Counted from the stretch's first letter, positions 36,175-46,440 are shown. The stretch is 64,000 nt of DNA from Agrobacterium tumefaciens (GCA_017744915.1 JAGIAH010000001.1:1-64000); one strand, 5' to 3'. Numbers and translations are program-made. Notes: generated by a model not told the origin, from the sequence alone.

Positions 36175-37680
36175 TCAGGACAGGCGTTTCATCGAAGTGG
36201 CTTCCGGTTGCGAGCCGCTCTTCGTCGTGTCGCTATTGTCGGCAGACCTGTTGCGGAGAGCCGCGTAATAGGCGTTCTTCTGCTCGTACATGTTCATGTC
36301 AGCCCGGCGCACCAGCGATTCCATCGTCTCGCCAGCCTCGCTGGTCGCCACGCCCAACGACAGGCTGAGCGGCGCGCTGGAATAGAACTGATTGTTGATC
36401 TTCAGCAGTTCATAGACCGTGTCGACCATGGCGGCGGCCACCTGCCTGTCGGCGCCGGGAAGAAGGATGGCGAATTCATCGCCGCCGATGCGCGCGGCAT
36501 GGTTCGGCGCGGTCACCACGCCGTTCAACACCTCGCCTACCCGCCGCAGCAACGCGTCGCCGGCATCGTGGCCGAGCCTGTCATTGGCGTCCTTCAGGCC
36601 ATTGAGATCGATGACGATGGCCGAAACCGGGCGAAGCGCGCTGCGCTCCAGCCGGTTCAGCTCGTCCGAATAGAAGGCGCGGTTATGCAGCTTGGTCAGC
36701 ACATCGTGCTTGCCGAGATATTCGAGATAGGCCTCGGCCTTCTTGCGCGCGGTAATATCGGTCAGCGCCACCTGCACCAGCGACCAATCCCGCTCATGGC
36801 CGGGGAAGACGGAAAAATGCAGGAGAAGGTGCCGTTCCGAACCGTCGAGCGCATAATTCACCACCTCGCGGTGGTGGGTGAGATTGCCGTTCCAAAGCTC
36901 GATCAGCTGTTCCCGGAACGGCTTTTCCATCTCGCCACGGAAGATATCGCCAAGCCGCTGCAACAGGACTTGCCGATCCGGCGCGCAGAACAGGTCGAGC
37001 GTCGCACGGTTGACGTCGATCACCCGGATTTCGCTCATGCATTGCCGCACGAATTCCGGATGCACATCCATGAACACCCGGAAATCGACGATGCCTCGAT
37101 CCCTCACCTCCTCGATCAGCCGCCGCACCCGGCTGAAGTCTTCCACCCAGAGGGAGACCGGCGAATGTTTGAACATGCCCTCGGCGTAACGGCGGTTGAG
37201 AAGCTCCTTGCGGCGGGCCTCTTCGCGCTCCGTCACATCCTCGGTGGTCAAAAGCAGCCGGCCGAGCGTGTCTTCATAGCCGGGTATGACCGCACCGCGC
37301 AGCTGGATATCGAGCCGCCTGCCGCCGAGCGAATAATTCACCGCGTTGCTGGTGAATTCAGTCCTGCCCGCCCAGAGTTCGGAAAGCTCGTTCACATGGC
37401 TTTCCAGCATGTCGTCGCGGAAAATCCGGTGCAGATTGTCGACGAGATGCGCCTGGTCTCGCGCTTCGAACAGTTCCAGCGTCTTGGCATTGACCTGGAC
37501 GACGCGGATTTTCTGCGAACAGGCCGCCACCCGCGACAGATCCTCCAGAAGAAAGGCCCTGATATCCTCGACACCCTCAGCCCGCCAGATATCGAACTGG
37601 TTTTTCACATCGCTGAAATCCTCGATCCACATCGCCACGGGTGCAAGATTGAAGACATTGGTGTCGATCGTCTCATTCAT
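36175..37680 (-). CDS. Diguanylate cyclase with two tandem PAS-like sensor domains
   Basis: This is a 501-residue cytoplasmic c-di-GMP synthase. Two related sensor modules (about residues 10-160 and 170-300) each open with a P-V-x-x-W-x-EDF motif (APVAMWIEDFSDV; SPVSLWVEDFSRV) and end in a PAS core with E-V-V-N-Y. The C-terminal GGDEF domain (about 325-480) has the intact active site RIGGDEFAI. The inhibitory I-site RxxD is missing in the expected place (residues APNH), so product feedback is unlikely. No membrane segments. The start has a weak ribosome site. Confidence 0.88.
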   Translation of the reverse strand: MNETIDTNVFNLAPVAMWIEDFSDVKNQFDIWRAEGVEDIRAFLLEDLSRVAACSQKIRVVQVNAKTLELFEARDQAHLVDNLHRIFRDDMLESHVNELSELWAGRTEFTSNAVNYSLGGRRLDIQLRGAVIPGYEDTLGRLLLTTEDVTEREEARRKELLNRRYAEGMFKHSPVSLWVEDFSRVRRLIEEVRDRGIVDFRVFMDVHPEFVRQCMSEIRVIDVNRATLDLFCAPDRQVLLQRLGDIFRGEMEKPFREQLIELWNGNLTHHREVVNYALDGSERHLLLHFSVFPGHERDWSLVQVALTDITARKKAEAYLEYLGKHDVLTKLHNRAFYSDELNRLERSALRPVSAIVIDLNGLKDANDRLGHDAGDALLRRVGEVLNGVVTAPNHAARIGGDEFAILLPGADRQVAAAMVDTVYELLKINNQFYSSAPLSLSLGVATSEAGETMESLVRRADMNMYEQKNAYYAALRNRSADNSDTTKSGSQPEATSMKRLS

Positions 37681-37847
37681 ACGGGCATTCTTTTCGGGGT
37701 AGCTGCAGGCGGATGCCGGAATGGTACGGAACGGCGACAGCCGTCCGCATAACCGGATTTATTAGGGATATTCGATTTAACGCAAGCATTTATCGCGCAA
37801 ACCGCCGGATTGCGCGATAATTCACGGGTTTGAAGCGTGGAGGCCCC

Positions 37848-38672
37848 TTACCAGAGCTTCACGTGCCGGTTCACATCCTTGTAGAGCAGGTAACGGAACC
37901 GGCCGGGCCCGCCCGCATAACAAGCCTGTGGGCAATAGGCGCGCAGCCACATGAAATCGCCCGCCTGCACTTCCACCCAGTCTTCGTTGAGCCGGTAGAC
38001 GGCCTTGCCTTCCAGCACATAAAGACCGTGTTCCATCACATGGGTTTCCATGAAGGGAATGGTCGCGCCGGGCTCGAAGGTAACGATGTTGAGATGCATG
38101 TCGTAACGCACGTCTTCCGGATCGATGAACCGGGTCGTCGCCCATTTGCCATCCGTATCCGGCATGGGTGACAGAGTGTTCTCGTCCTCATGCGTGAAGA
38201 TTGCCGGCGGCGGCTCCAGACCATCGACTGCCTGAAACACCTTGCGAACCCAATGGAACTTGACGGGCGCCTTGCCGGAATTCCTGACCTGCCAGCGCGC
38301 GCCGGCCGGCAGGAAGGCAAAGGACCCTTCCCGCAGGGCATGCTGCTCGCCTTCGAATACCACCGTCATCTCGCCTTCCACGACGAAGATCGCCGCTTGC
38401 GCCCTTTCGTCCGGCTCCGGCCGCTCACTGCCGCCGCCCGGCTGCACTTCAACGATATATTGCGCGAAGGTCTCGGAAAAACCGGTCATCGGCCGGGCGA
38501 TGATCCAGGCCCGCGTACCGGCCCAATGCGGTAGCACGCTCGTCACGATATCGGACATGACGGTCTTGGGGATGACCGCATAGGCGGTCTTGAACACCGC
38601 CTTGCTCGACAGCAGTTCCGTCTGTCCCGGCAGACCGCCCATATCCGAATAATATCTCTTCATCTCAGCCAT
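37848..38672 (-). CDS. allE: (S)-Ureidoglycine aminohydrolase (bicupin)
   Basis: This 274-residue two-cupin enzyme is predicted to release ammonia from (S)-ureidoglycine to give ureidoglycolate in purine (allantoin) breakdown. It is probably a Mn2+ enzyme in the cytoplasm. The N-terminal cupin contains IFVVEGEMTVVFEGEQHALREGSF. The C-terminal cupin has the metal site METHVMEHGLYVLEGKAVYRL and the family end GDFMWLRAYCPQACYAGG. The ATG at 38672 was chosen; an upstream TTG (38684) and an ATG at 38663 are alternatives. No other allantoin genes are adjacent. Confidence 0.88.
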   Translation of the reverse strand: MAEMKRYYSDMGGLPGQTELLSSKAVFKTAYAVIPKTVMSDIVTSVLPHWAGTRAWIIARPMTGFSETFAQYIVEVQPGGGSERPEPDERAQAAIFVVEGEMTVVFEGEQHALREGSFAFLPAGARWQVRNSGKAPVKFHWVRKVFQAVDGLEPPPAIFTHEDENTLSPMPDTDGKWATTRFIDPEDVRYDMHLNIVTFEPGATIPFMETHVMEHGLYVLEGKAVYRLNEDWVEVQAGDFMWLRAYCPQACYAGGPGRFRYLLYKDVNRHVKLW

Positions 38673-38809
38673 TCCATTCTGCAACGCATTCGGCGCGGAT
38701 TCTTAAGGCTGAGGCAAGGTTTAATCAAATGGTTATTGGGGAGAGGCGGCCGCGTTCTGATGGGAAGTCGCGACGACAACGACATCGGGCGCGACATCCC
38801 AGCGTATTT

Positions 38810-38932
38810 CTTCTTCCCGCCGGAGAAAAGGTGGCCCGAAGGGTCGGATGCGGGGGGCTACGGCAGAGATATGCGGAGAGCAAGCCCCCCTCATCCCGCT
38901 GCCGCGACCTTCTCCCCGGCGGGGAGAAGGCG
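38810..38932. repeat. RIME-like palindromic repeat, copy 2
   Basis: This is the same element as at 11429-11545, inverted. The perfect palindrome CCTTCTCCCC-GGC-GGGGAGAAGG is at 38908-38930, and the partner arm with CCGAAGGGTCGGATG is at 38837-38851. It lies between the leftward methyltransferase end and allE. Confidence 0.75.
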
Positions 38933-38944
38933 AAACTTTCTGTC

Positions 38945-39991
38945 TCAGCCCTTTTTCCGCATCGTCGCGTAGACGATATTGTGGTTCTCGCCGAAAAACA
39001 CCTCCGCCTCGATGCTGGAAGGATCGGCGCTGGCATTGACGATCCGCCACATGTCCGCCTTGGAGCGCAGGAGCAACGCCCAGTTCATGAAGGTTTCCAT
39101 GTAGCCGTCGACGACGATGTCTTCGGAGAAATTGGCGAAGAGGAACATGCCGCCGGGTTTCAGCATCTCCATGCAGCGCCGCGTCAGCTTGATCGCCACG
39201 CGGTCGTTCAGATAATCATAGAGGCCCGCCGCATAGATGAGATCGAAGGTGCCGAGTTCCTGCGTGCGCAGGACGATATCGCGCACGGACCCATCGATCG
39301 CCTCGACGCCGCTGCCGGCGAAATCCCGGGCAACCGAACCGACGCTGAGCGGATCCTGATCGAGCGCCACCCAGCGCTTGATCCTGCCCTCTTTCAGCGC
39401 CACGGACGCATCCGCCTCGCGCAGATGGCCGGAGGCGATGGTGAGGATTTCCGTCTCCTCGCCATGCCGGACCGCAGCCTCGTCGACGAAGCGCGTCAGC
39501 AGATCGCGCCGCTCGCGCACCGCGACCGACGAACTGGCATCCTTCGTATAATCGTAAAGGGCCGCACCAAGCGGCGTGGCCCCGTTCACCAGCTCGGCGA
39601 CGCTGTTGTGGCCGTAGATGAAGTCGAGCAGTTGCGCGTCGCCGGAATAACCGCGTGGCTTATCGAAGGACCAGCGCGTGAACGGGTCCTCCAGAAAATA
39701 GTGCGACACGGAGTGATTCTGCACCAGGGGGATCAGTTCAGCCCACACGCTGGAGTGGAGCTTTTCGCGCAGAGCATGCAGCGCGCCCGCCGTTCTGTGT
39801 ATTACATCATGTGCTGAAACACCATTGTCGAACTGCTGCTGTGCCAATTCGAGAATGAGCGCGATTTCTGCTTTCGCAACCGCGAACTGCTCATCGAATG
39901 TTTCCGTTCTGCGTGCAAAAATCTCTTTTGCGACAGTATCCGGGGTGATCAAACTTGCGCCGTCCAGAATTCTCTTCTTTACCCGCCTCAC
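38945..39991 (-). CDS. Class I SAM-dependent methyltransferase (PhcB-like)
   Basis: This 348-residue protein is a predicted Rossmann-fold methyltransferase in its C-terminal half, with ILTIASGHLREAD as motif I-like loop and WVALDQDPLSVG as motif II. A helical N-terminal region (to about 160) contains FDKPRGYSGDAQLLDFIYG, which resembles the K-P-x-G-Y-x-G-D motif of PhcB-type proteins that make 3-hydroxypalmitate methyl ester signals. The GTG at 39991 has GGAGG five bases upstream; a longer GTG frame lacks one. The PhcB link is tentative. Confidence 0.7.
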   Translation of the reverse strand: MRRVKKRILDGASLITPDTVAKEIFARRTETFDEQFAVAKAEIALILELAQQQFDNGVSAHDVIHRTAGALHALREKLHSSVWAELIPLVQNHSVSHYFLEDPFTRWSFDKPRGYSGDAQLLDFIYGHNSVAELVNGATPLGAALYDYTKDASSSVAVRERRDLLTRFVDEAAVRHGEETEILTIASGHLREADASVALKEGRIKRWVALDQDPLSVGSVARDFAGSGVEAIDGSVRDIVLRTQELGTFDLIYAAGLYDYLNDRVAIKLTRRCMEMLKPGGMFLFANFSEDIVVDGYMETFMNWALLLRSKADMWRIVNASADPSSIEAEVFFGENHNIVYATMRKKG

Positions 39992-40306
39992 TTCAGCCTC
40001 CAGTATTAACACATTGTTAACTATACGTTTCTGGGAGGCGGATGGCCACTCGCTTTCGATTTTTCAGCGGTGTAGGGATACATTAGTGAATTAGCGTATT
40101 TTTTTGGTCACACTCGTGGGCAGAGGAAAAGCGGTTACGCGATTTAGTGAAACTTAATGTTGCGAACGTATGATGCGTTCTTCCTCTCTGTGCTTTCCGC
40201 TCGCAATGGAAGAGGTCGACAGGAACCCGCGCCGGGTGCGAGAGCACACGGAAAAGTGGAATAAGCAGTTACTTGATTAAGTATACGCAACACTATGGGA
40301 AAGTGC

Positions 40307-42301
40307 ATGAAGCACACATTGGGAGAGGTGAGTGGACAGCAAGACTATCGGCAGCCGGATTCCCGGTTTTCTGATGAACTTCTTGCCCTTTACCAGCAGG
40401 AAGGTGAGCGCAGCCGCCGTGGTTCAATCCGGCGGGGCCTGTGGACCGCTGTTGTCATCTATCTGCTGTTTGCCGCGACCGACATCATTCTGATACCCGA
40501 CGTCGCTTTTTATACCATTCTCGCACGCTTCTCGGTCGTCCTGTCATCGCTGCTGACACTGGAAATTCAGCTGCGCAGGGGCGCCAGCACTGCAGCGCTC
40601 GATCTTACCTGCGCGACCGCTCTCGTCATGGGATATATCGGCTGGCTTTTGCCTTCGCTGCTCACCGACAATATCGAAAACATGTCCTATTACATGGTTT
40701 TCGGGGCGATCTTCATGATGGGCGCCAACCTGTTCTTCACGTTCCGCTTCCATCTGTCGCTGGTGTCTTCGGGCATCATTCTCGTCACCTATTTTCTGGC
40801 GGCGACGCAGTTTCCCGAGGATGCCTTCTATAAGTTCGCTTTCGGCACCTTCTACATATCCTGTTTCGTCTTCACGTCTTACGTGAACTGGAACCTGAAC
40901 CGCGAACGCTACCACGTCTTCGTCAACGGGCTGGAGGCCAAGGCCCAGCAGAAGGCGGCGGATGAGCGGGGCCAGGCGCTGCTGCGGCTTTCCAACACCG
41001 ATTCCCTGACCGGCCTGCAGAACCGCCGCGCGATTGACCATCATCTGCGCCTCCTGTGGGACAACTGGAGCAGGAAGGAAGAGGGTTTCGCCGTCTTTCT
41101 GATCGACGTCGACTTCTTCAAGAAATACAACGACCGCTACGGCCATCAGGAAGGCGACAAATGCCTGGTGACGGTGGGCAACGCCCTGCAGGATGCGATC
41201 ACCGACCACGGCGCCTCCATCGGCCGTTATGGCGGTGAGGAATTCATCGTGCTGGCGCCGTTCAAGTCCAAGCAGCAGGTGGGCGAGCTTGCCGAAACGA
41301 TCCGCCGCACCGTCGAAGACCTGTCGCTCGCCCATGACCAGCGCCGGGACGGCACCTTCATCGTCACGGTCAGCATCGGCGCCTCCTTCACCCGCCCCAA
41401 TCCGGACGGCAAGCTGGAGAAGATCATCAACGAAGCCGACCGGGCGCTCTATATCGCCAAGGGCAACGGCCGCAATTGCATGAAGCTGTTCGATCCCGAC
41501 GACCCGCAGACCAGCGACGAGACGGAGAACATTGCCGCGCTGCTGAAGATCGCCATTGCGGAAAACCTCGTTTCCCTCGTCTATCAGCCGATCCTCAACA
41601 TCTCGACCAACGAGACGGCGGGTGTTGAAGCGCTGATGCGGCTTCGCCTGCTGGACGGCAGCCCTGTTTCACCCGGCATCTTTATTCCGATTGCCGAGCG
41701 CACCGGCACGATCATGGAACTGGGCCTGTGGACCATCAAGACCGTCTGCAAGCAGCTGCTGGCCGATGACCGGGTGGCTGTCGTCAGCGTCAACGTCTCG
41801 CCCATGCAGCTGAAAAACCCCGGTTTCTCCACCTCCGTGGCCGCCATCCTCGTGGAGGCAGGCATTGCCGGCAACCGGCTCGCCTTCGAAATCACCGAAG
41901 GCGTCGACATGGAAATGCATTCCGACGTGCTGCGTTGCCTGAACGACCTGAAGACGCTCGGCATCAATATCTGGCTGGATGATTTCGGAACCGGTTTCGC
42001 CGGCCTTTCCTGGCTGCGCATGACGGATTTCGATACCGTCAAGATCGACCGCTCCTTCCTGCAGGACAGCAACACGCCGCGCGGCCGGGCAATGCTGCAG
42101 GACATGATCCGCCTCATCCGCAATCGCGGCCACAAGATCCTCATCGAAGGCGTGGAGACGGAGGAGCAATTGAGGCTCGTGCGCCAGATGGAGATCGATT
42201 ACGCACAGGGCTATTATATCGGCCGTCCCGTCGTCGCCGAAAGGCTGGGCGCGGCGGCAACGCCCTACCCGCGCCCCAACATGCTGCTGCGCCCCGCCTG
42301 A
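40307..42301 (+). CDS. Membrane-bound GGDEF-EAL protein (c-di-GMP synthase/phosphodiesterase)
   Basis: This 664-residue dual protein turns c-di-GMP over at the inner membrane. Five or six N-terminal membrane segments (about residues 45-200) form a sensor module. The GGDEF domain (about 225-395) has GRYGGEEFIVL. The EAL domain (about 415-655) keeps all catalytic motifs: EALMRLR, EITEGVDM, DDFGTGFAG, KIDRSF, EGVETEEQL and QGYYIGRP. An I-site RxxD is not seen. The first ATG (40295) lacks a ribosome site; the ATG at 40307 has GGGAAA. The 315 bases upstream hold no gene, only promoter-like AT-rich sequence. Confidence 0.9.
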   Translation: MKHTLGEVSGQQDYRQPDSRFSDELLALYQQEGERSRRGSIRRGLWTAVVIYLLFAATDIILIPDVAFYTILARFSVVLSSLLTLEIQLRRGASTAALDLTCATALVMGYIGWLLPSLLTDNIENMSYYMVFGAIFMMGANLFFTFRFHLSLVSSGIILVTYFLAATQFPEDAFYKFAFGTFYISCFVFTSYVNWNLNRERYHVFVNGLEAKAQQKAADERGQALLRLSNTDSLTGLQNRRAIDHHLRLLWDNWSRKEEGFAVFLIDVDFFKKYNDRYGHQEGDKCLVTVGNALQDAITDHGASIGRYGGEEFIVLAPFKSKQQVGELAETIRRTVEDLSLAHDQRRDGTFIVTVSIGASFTRPNPDGKLEKIINEADRALYIAKGNGRNCMKLFDPDDPQTSDETENIAALLKIAIAENLVSLVYQPILNISTNETAGVEALMRLRLLDGSPVSPGIFIPIAERTGTIMELGLWTIKTVCKQLLADDRVAVVSVNVSPMQLKNPGFSTSVAAILVEAGIAGNRLAFEITEGVDMEMHSDVLRCLNDLKTLGINIWLDDFGTGFAGLSWLRMTDFDTVKIDRSFLQDSNTPRGRAMLQDMIRLIRNRGHKILIEGVETEEQLRLVRQMEIDYAQGYYIGRPVVAERLGAAATPYPRPNMLLRPA

Positions 42302-42331
42302 TCTTGCGATGGCGGCCAGCCGCCGGCCGCC

Positions 42332-43408
42332 TTAATGATAGGCGGGCGGCGTGATCGAGAATTTCGCCGCAAGTTCCGAGAAAGCGGCCCGCGTGACGGG
42401 ATCGACAGGCGCACCTTCCCTCTCCCGTTTTGCCGCCACGGCCCATTCCCGGTCGCCCGGCGCCATGACCTTGCAATCGTCCCGGGCCGGCGATCCCCGC
42501 AGCACTTCGAGATAACGTTTCATCCCTTCATCGAACACGTCACGTTCCAGGAAGGCCTCCGGCTTCAGCGCCAGGACGAAGGCTCCGAGCCCGCGCGGCG
42601 TCGAAAAATCCGGCCCGCCCATGGGGGCGAGATCGAAGCTGAGCTTCATGCCGGAGAGAACCGCGCTGAAAATCTCGACCACGCCCGCCAGCGCCGCCCC
42701 CTTGAAACCAAATTCGCCACCGACCGGGGCAAGCATCTCGACGGCATTGGGATCGCGCGTATCCACGCCATCGCCATTCGAGGCAACACCCTGCGGCAGT
42801 TGCTGGCCAAGGCTCCGGTAAAGCAGGACGCGATTATAGGGCACGGCGCTGGTGGCCATATCGAGAAGCCAGGGCATGTCGTCCACCGTCGGCACACCGA
42901 CCGCGATGGGGTTTGTGCCATGAAACCGCATGGCACCATCATGCAGACGCACGAAACTGTCCGAATTGCAGAAGGCGAGGCCGATATAGCCCTGCCTGGC
43001 CGCTTCCAGCGCATAGGCACCGGCGGGGCCGAAATGCGAGGAGTTGCGGATCGCCACCGCACCGATACCGAATTTCCCGGCAAGCGCCATGGCATTCTCC
43101 ATGGCCGCATAGGTGGCGCGAGCGCCATGGGCATGGTCGGCATCGAGCGTTTCCACCGCGCCGAAGCCGGATACGCGGTTGATCCGCGGCCGCCGATTGA
43201 GGCGCCCGCCTTCAAGTGCGGTGACATAATGGGCGAGCAGGCGAACGCCGTGGCTGTCTACACCGAGCCTTGTGCCATGCATCATCGCCCGGGTCGCCGC
43301 CTCGGCGGTTTCCTCATCGGTACCGACGGCCAGGAAAACGGCGTGGCAAAACCGCTCCAGCTCAGAAAGCCTTGCCAGAACGGTGATGTTTTCATTGCTG
43401 TGTGACAT
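42332..43408 (-). CDS. LDH2-family NAD(P)-dependent dehydrogenase (malate/ureidoglycolate/sulfolactate type)
   Basis: This 358-residue oxidoreductase of the LDH2/MDHII family oxidises 2-hydroxy acids or reduces imino acids. Family marks are HGTRLGVDSHGVRLLAHY (catalytic His), VAIRNSSHFGPAGAYALEA, and NPIAVGVPT. The ATG at 43408 has GGAGG upstream with an 11-base gap; the frame to 43447 was rejected. Substrate is uncertain: ureidoglycolate (AllD), malate, (2R)-sulfolactate and delta1-piperideine-2-carboxylate enzymes all belong here. allE lies 3.7 kb away, which makes AllD possible but unproven. Confidence 0.82.
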   Translation of the reverse strand: MSHSNENITVLARLSELERFCHAVFLAVGTDEETAEAATRAMMHGTRLGVDSHGVRLLAHYVTALEGGRLNRRPRINRVSGFGAVETLDADHAHGARATYAAMENAMALAGKFGIGAVAIRNSSHFGPAGAYALEAARQGYIGLAFCNSDSFVRLHDGAMRFHGTNPIAVGVPTVDDMPWLLDMATSAVPYNRVLLYRSLGQQLPQGVASNGDGVDTRDPNAVEMLAPVGGEFGFKGAALAGVVEIFSAVLSGMKLSFDLAPMGGPDFSTPRGLGAFVLALKPEAFLERDVFDEGMKRYLEVLRGSPARDDCKVMAPGDREWAVAAKREREGAPVDPVTRAAFSELAAKFSITPPAYH

Positions 43409-43534
43409 GAGGGGGAAATCCTCCCAATTCCAGAATCCGTGTGGCACAGGCTAGTCACGGGGCGCGTTTTTGCAATGGAGTTCGTGCGAAAAACCCGGAT
43501 AAACGCAACGGGATACGGCACGCGCTCACACCCG

Positions 43535-43640
43535 TCATTCCGGGCTTGGGGGAAGATTTCCGAGATGCGTGGGCTGCTCTTGCGAACACGTCAACACCGT
43601 CAGCCGATCGCAGATCCCCGGGGCAAGCCCGAGGATCAGG
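43535..43640. repeat. Palindromic intergenic repeat, family A degenerate copy
   Basis: The outer arms CGGGCTTG and CAAGCCCG and the boundary sequences GTCAT and CAGATCC...GAGGAT match the copy at 26672-26756, but the loop is longer. It lies in the 323-base gap between ftsK (ends 43732) and the dehydrogenase start; the rest of the gap has no gene. Confidence 0.55.
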
Positions 43641-43731
43641 GAGGCGTATTTGGCAAGTGTCGCCATTCATCTGGCGGCGCCCCTATGTTCGAAGCTTAGT
43701 TACTCCGAACATCCTTAAGCCAATGCGACGA

Positions 43732-46440
43732 TCAATCGTCCGCAGCCATGGCGTCGTATGCACCACGCTCGCCGGCGATGATGGCGCGCTTGCCGACATG
43801 GTTGGCCGGACCGACGATGCCTTCCTGCTCCATGCGCTCGACCAGCGAGGCGGCACGGTTATAACCGACGGACAGGCGGCGCTGGATATAGGAGGTGGAG
43901 CACTTCTTGTCGCGCATCACCACCTTGACGGCCTTTTCATAAAGATCGTCGCTGTCATCCTCGCCCATGGCGGTCTTGTCGAAGACGGCGGCTTCCTCTT
44001 CCGCCTCTTCTTCGCCCTCGTCGGCGTCTTCCGTCACGGTGCCGAGATATTCCGGACGACCCTGCGTCTTCAGATGCGCCACGACCTTTTCCACTTCCTC
44101 ATCCGAAACGAAGGGGCCGTGGACACGGGCGATGCGGCCGCCGCCCATCATGTGCAGCATGTCGCCCTGGCCGAGCAGATGCTCTGCGCCCTGTTCGCCG
44201 AGGATGGTGCGGCTGTCGATCTTCGAGGTCACCTGGAAGGAGATGCGGGTCGGGAAATTCGCCTTGATCGTGCCGGTGATGACATCGACCGAGGGACGCT
44301 GGGTAGCCATGATGAGGTGGATGCCGGCGGCGCGCGCCATCTGCGCCAGACGCTGGATCGCCCCTTCGATCTCCTTGCCGGCGACCATCATCAGGTCGGC
44401 CATTTCGTCGACGATGACGACGATGTAAGGCATGGCCGTGAGGTCCATTTCCTCCTGCTCGTAGACCGCTTCGCCGGTGGCGCGATCAAAGCCGGTCTGC
44501 ACGTTGCAGAATACGGTTTCGCCCTTGGCGCGGGCGGCTGCCGCCCTTGCATTATAACCGTCGATATTGCGCACGCCGAGGCGCGACATCTTGCGATAAC
44601 GGTCTTCCATTTCGCGCACGGCCCATTTCAGCGCCATGACCGCCTTTTTCGGATCGGTGACCACAGGCGTCAGAAGATGCGGGATGCCGTCATAGACCGA
44701 AAGCTCGAGCATCTTCGGATCGACCATGATGAGGCGGCACTCTTCCGGCTTCAGACGATAGAGCAGCGACAGGATCATGGTATTGATGGCGACCGACTTA
44801 CCGGAACCGGTGGTGCCGGCGACGAGCAGATGCGGCATCTTTGCCAGTTCGGCGATGACCGGTTCGCCGCCGATGGTCTTGCCGAGGCAGAGCGCGAGTT
44901 TCTGGCGGGTTTCGCTGTAATCCGTCGCTTCGATCAGTTCGCGCAGATAGACCGTTTCGCGCACCGGGTTCGGCAGCTCGATGCCGATGACATTGCGGCC
45001 GGGTACGACGGCGACACGCGCCGACAGCGCCGACATGGAGCGAGCGATATCATCGGACAGACCGATGACGCGCGAAGACTTCACACCGGGGGCAGGTTCG
45101 AATTCGTAAAGTGTCACCACCGGACCGGGACGGACATCGATGATTTCGCCCTTGATGCCGAAATCTTCCAGCACGCTTTCGAGAAGCCCGGCGCTCTGTT
45201 CCAGCGCTTCGGGCGTCATGGTCGTGGTCTGCTGGACGCGGGCTTCCTGCAGAAGATCAATGGAGGGATACTCATATTCCCCGTCCGCAAAGACGGGCGC
45301 CTCGCGGAACATCGGCTGCGAGGCCTGAATGGGCGCGCGGGCGGTGAAACGCGGCTCGGCCGCAATTCTCTCCACCGGCTGAACCTGTTCCACAGGTTGC
45401 TGCAGTTCGGCAACCACAGGCGTTTCCGCCACGGGCTGCGGCACGACTTCCTGTTCGCGAACCGGCATGGCGACAGGAACGACGGCATGACGCACGCCGA
45501 TCTCACGATAAAGCCTGATCGCGGAACCGCCCGGCACGGCGACGACCGGCGGCTCGGCCGAAAGCACGATGGCAGGGGCTGCGAGCTGTGTGGGGGCAAC
45601 CGGCGCGACAGCCACAGGCGCGGTGACGACGGCATTTGCAAGCACGGCGCGCGCGGACTCGGACACGCCTTCGCCAGTGCTTTCAGGCAGATCGAGCGTC
45701 ATCACTTCCCAGAACAGCTCATCCGGCAGATGGGCGGCGAAAGCGGGAATGGTCGCCTGCGGTATGACGGCCTGAACCGCATCGACAAGCGGCACGATGG
45801 TTTGCGGTTGAACCGGCGAATACACCTGATGGGGAGCTGCCTCCACGGCAATCGCAGTTTCCGCCCGCGCCGGCATTTGTGCCGCGGCGGCGGCCTCTTC
45901 CGCCTGCTTGCGGGCAAGCTCCAGCCGCAATTTATAGGTCAGTGCCCGTGCACCCCGCGCATCCGGCGGCTGCGGCAGAAATGGCATGCGCGGCGGCGCT
46001 ACGCGCTGCTCCGCCGGCTTCACCACTGGCTGGGAGACGGGAACGGCGTCCTGCGGCACGGTCTGCTGCTGCACCATTGCCTCCGGCTCCGCCGTTTCAG
46101 GCAGAGCGACCGTGGTGATGTCCTCTTCCGGAATATGGGGCGTCTCAACCGGCATGCGGCGGGCAAAGGCGCTTTCCGGCGTGCGGGTGAAACGGACATT
46201 CGGACCGAGTACGAAAGCATTCTGCCAACCGGGCATCTCGGCGCGGCCTTCAATGGCGTCGGCTGCACTGATATCGGCATTCGGCCGGGGTGCGACACCC
46301 GCCTTCATCGCCGCTGTCTGCTGGCCGGCAGCGGTATGGCCGCCGGCACGACGAGCCTTCTCGCTCCCCTCCCCTACGCTATTGGACGAATTCTGGAATC
46401 TGGATCGGGAGAAGCTCATGGCAGCGTGCACACTCATCAT
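43732..46440 (-). CDS. ftsK: FtsK/SpoIIIE-type DNA translocase without membrane anchor
   Basis: This 902-residue DNA pump consists of a long Pro/Ala/Val/Gln-rich linker (residues about 1-430, no transmembrane segments), then the alpha/beta RecA-like motor. Walker A is in [14 protein letters not shown], Walker B in [15 protein letters not shown]. The C-terminal gamma domain (about 835-900, [19 protein letters not shown]) reads KOPS-like polarity sequences. Housekeeping FtsK has four N-terminal membrane helices; these are absent here. It is probably a second, soluble paralogue. The start codon is uncertain (no clear ribosome site). Confidence 0.87.
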   Translation of the reverse strand: MMSVHAAMSFSRSRFQNSSNSVGEGSEKARRAGGHTAAGQQTAAMKAGVAPRPNADISAADAIEGRAEMPGWQNAFVLGPNVRFTRTPESAFARRMPVETPHIPEEDITTVALPETAEPEAMVQQQTVPQDAVPVSQPVVKPAEQRVAPPRMPFLPQPPDARGARALTYKLRLELARKQAEEAAAAAQMPARAETAIAVEAAPHQVYSPVQPQTIVPLVDAVQAVIPQATIPAFAAHLPDELFWEVMTLDLPESTGEGVSESARAVLANAVVTAPVAVAPVAPTQLAAPAIVLSAEPPVVAVPGGSAIRLYREIGVRHAVVPVAMPVREQEVVPQPVAETPVVAELQQPVEQVQPVERIAAEPRFTARAPIQASQPMFREAPVFADGEYEYPSIDLLQEARVQQTTTMTPEALEQSAGLLESVLEDFGIKGEIIDVRPGPVVTLYEFEPAPGVKSSRVIGLSDDIARSMSALSARVAVVPGRNVIGIELPNPVRETVYLRELIEATDYSETRQKLALCLGKTIGGEPVIAELAKMPHLLVAGTTGSGKSVAINTMILSLLYRLKPEECRLIMVDPKMLELSVYDGIPHLLTPVVTDPKKAVMALKWAVREMEDRYRKMSRLGVRNIDGYNARAAAARAKGETVFCNVQTGFDRATGEAVYEQEEMDLTAMPYIVVIVDEMADLMMVAGKEIEGAIQRLAQMARAAGIHLIMATQRPSVDVITGTIKANFPTRISFQVTSKIDSRTILGEQGAEHLLGQGDMLHMMGGGRIARVHGPFVSDEEVEKVVAHLKTQGRPEYLGTVTEDADEGEEEAEEEAAVFDKTAMGEDDSDDLYEKAVKVVMRDKKCSTSYIQRRLSVGYNRAASLVERMEQEGIVGPANHVGKRAIIAGERGAYDAMAADD

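Noticed and set aside
40140-40290. Possible small RNA upstream of the GGDEF-EAL gene (TGTGCT/AGCACA and CTCGCA/TGCGAG pairing)
   Set aside because: The stem is bulged and there is no promoter or terminator pair that would define an RNA gene.
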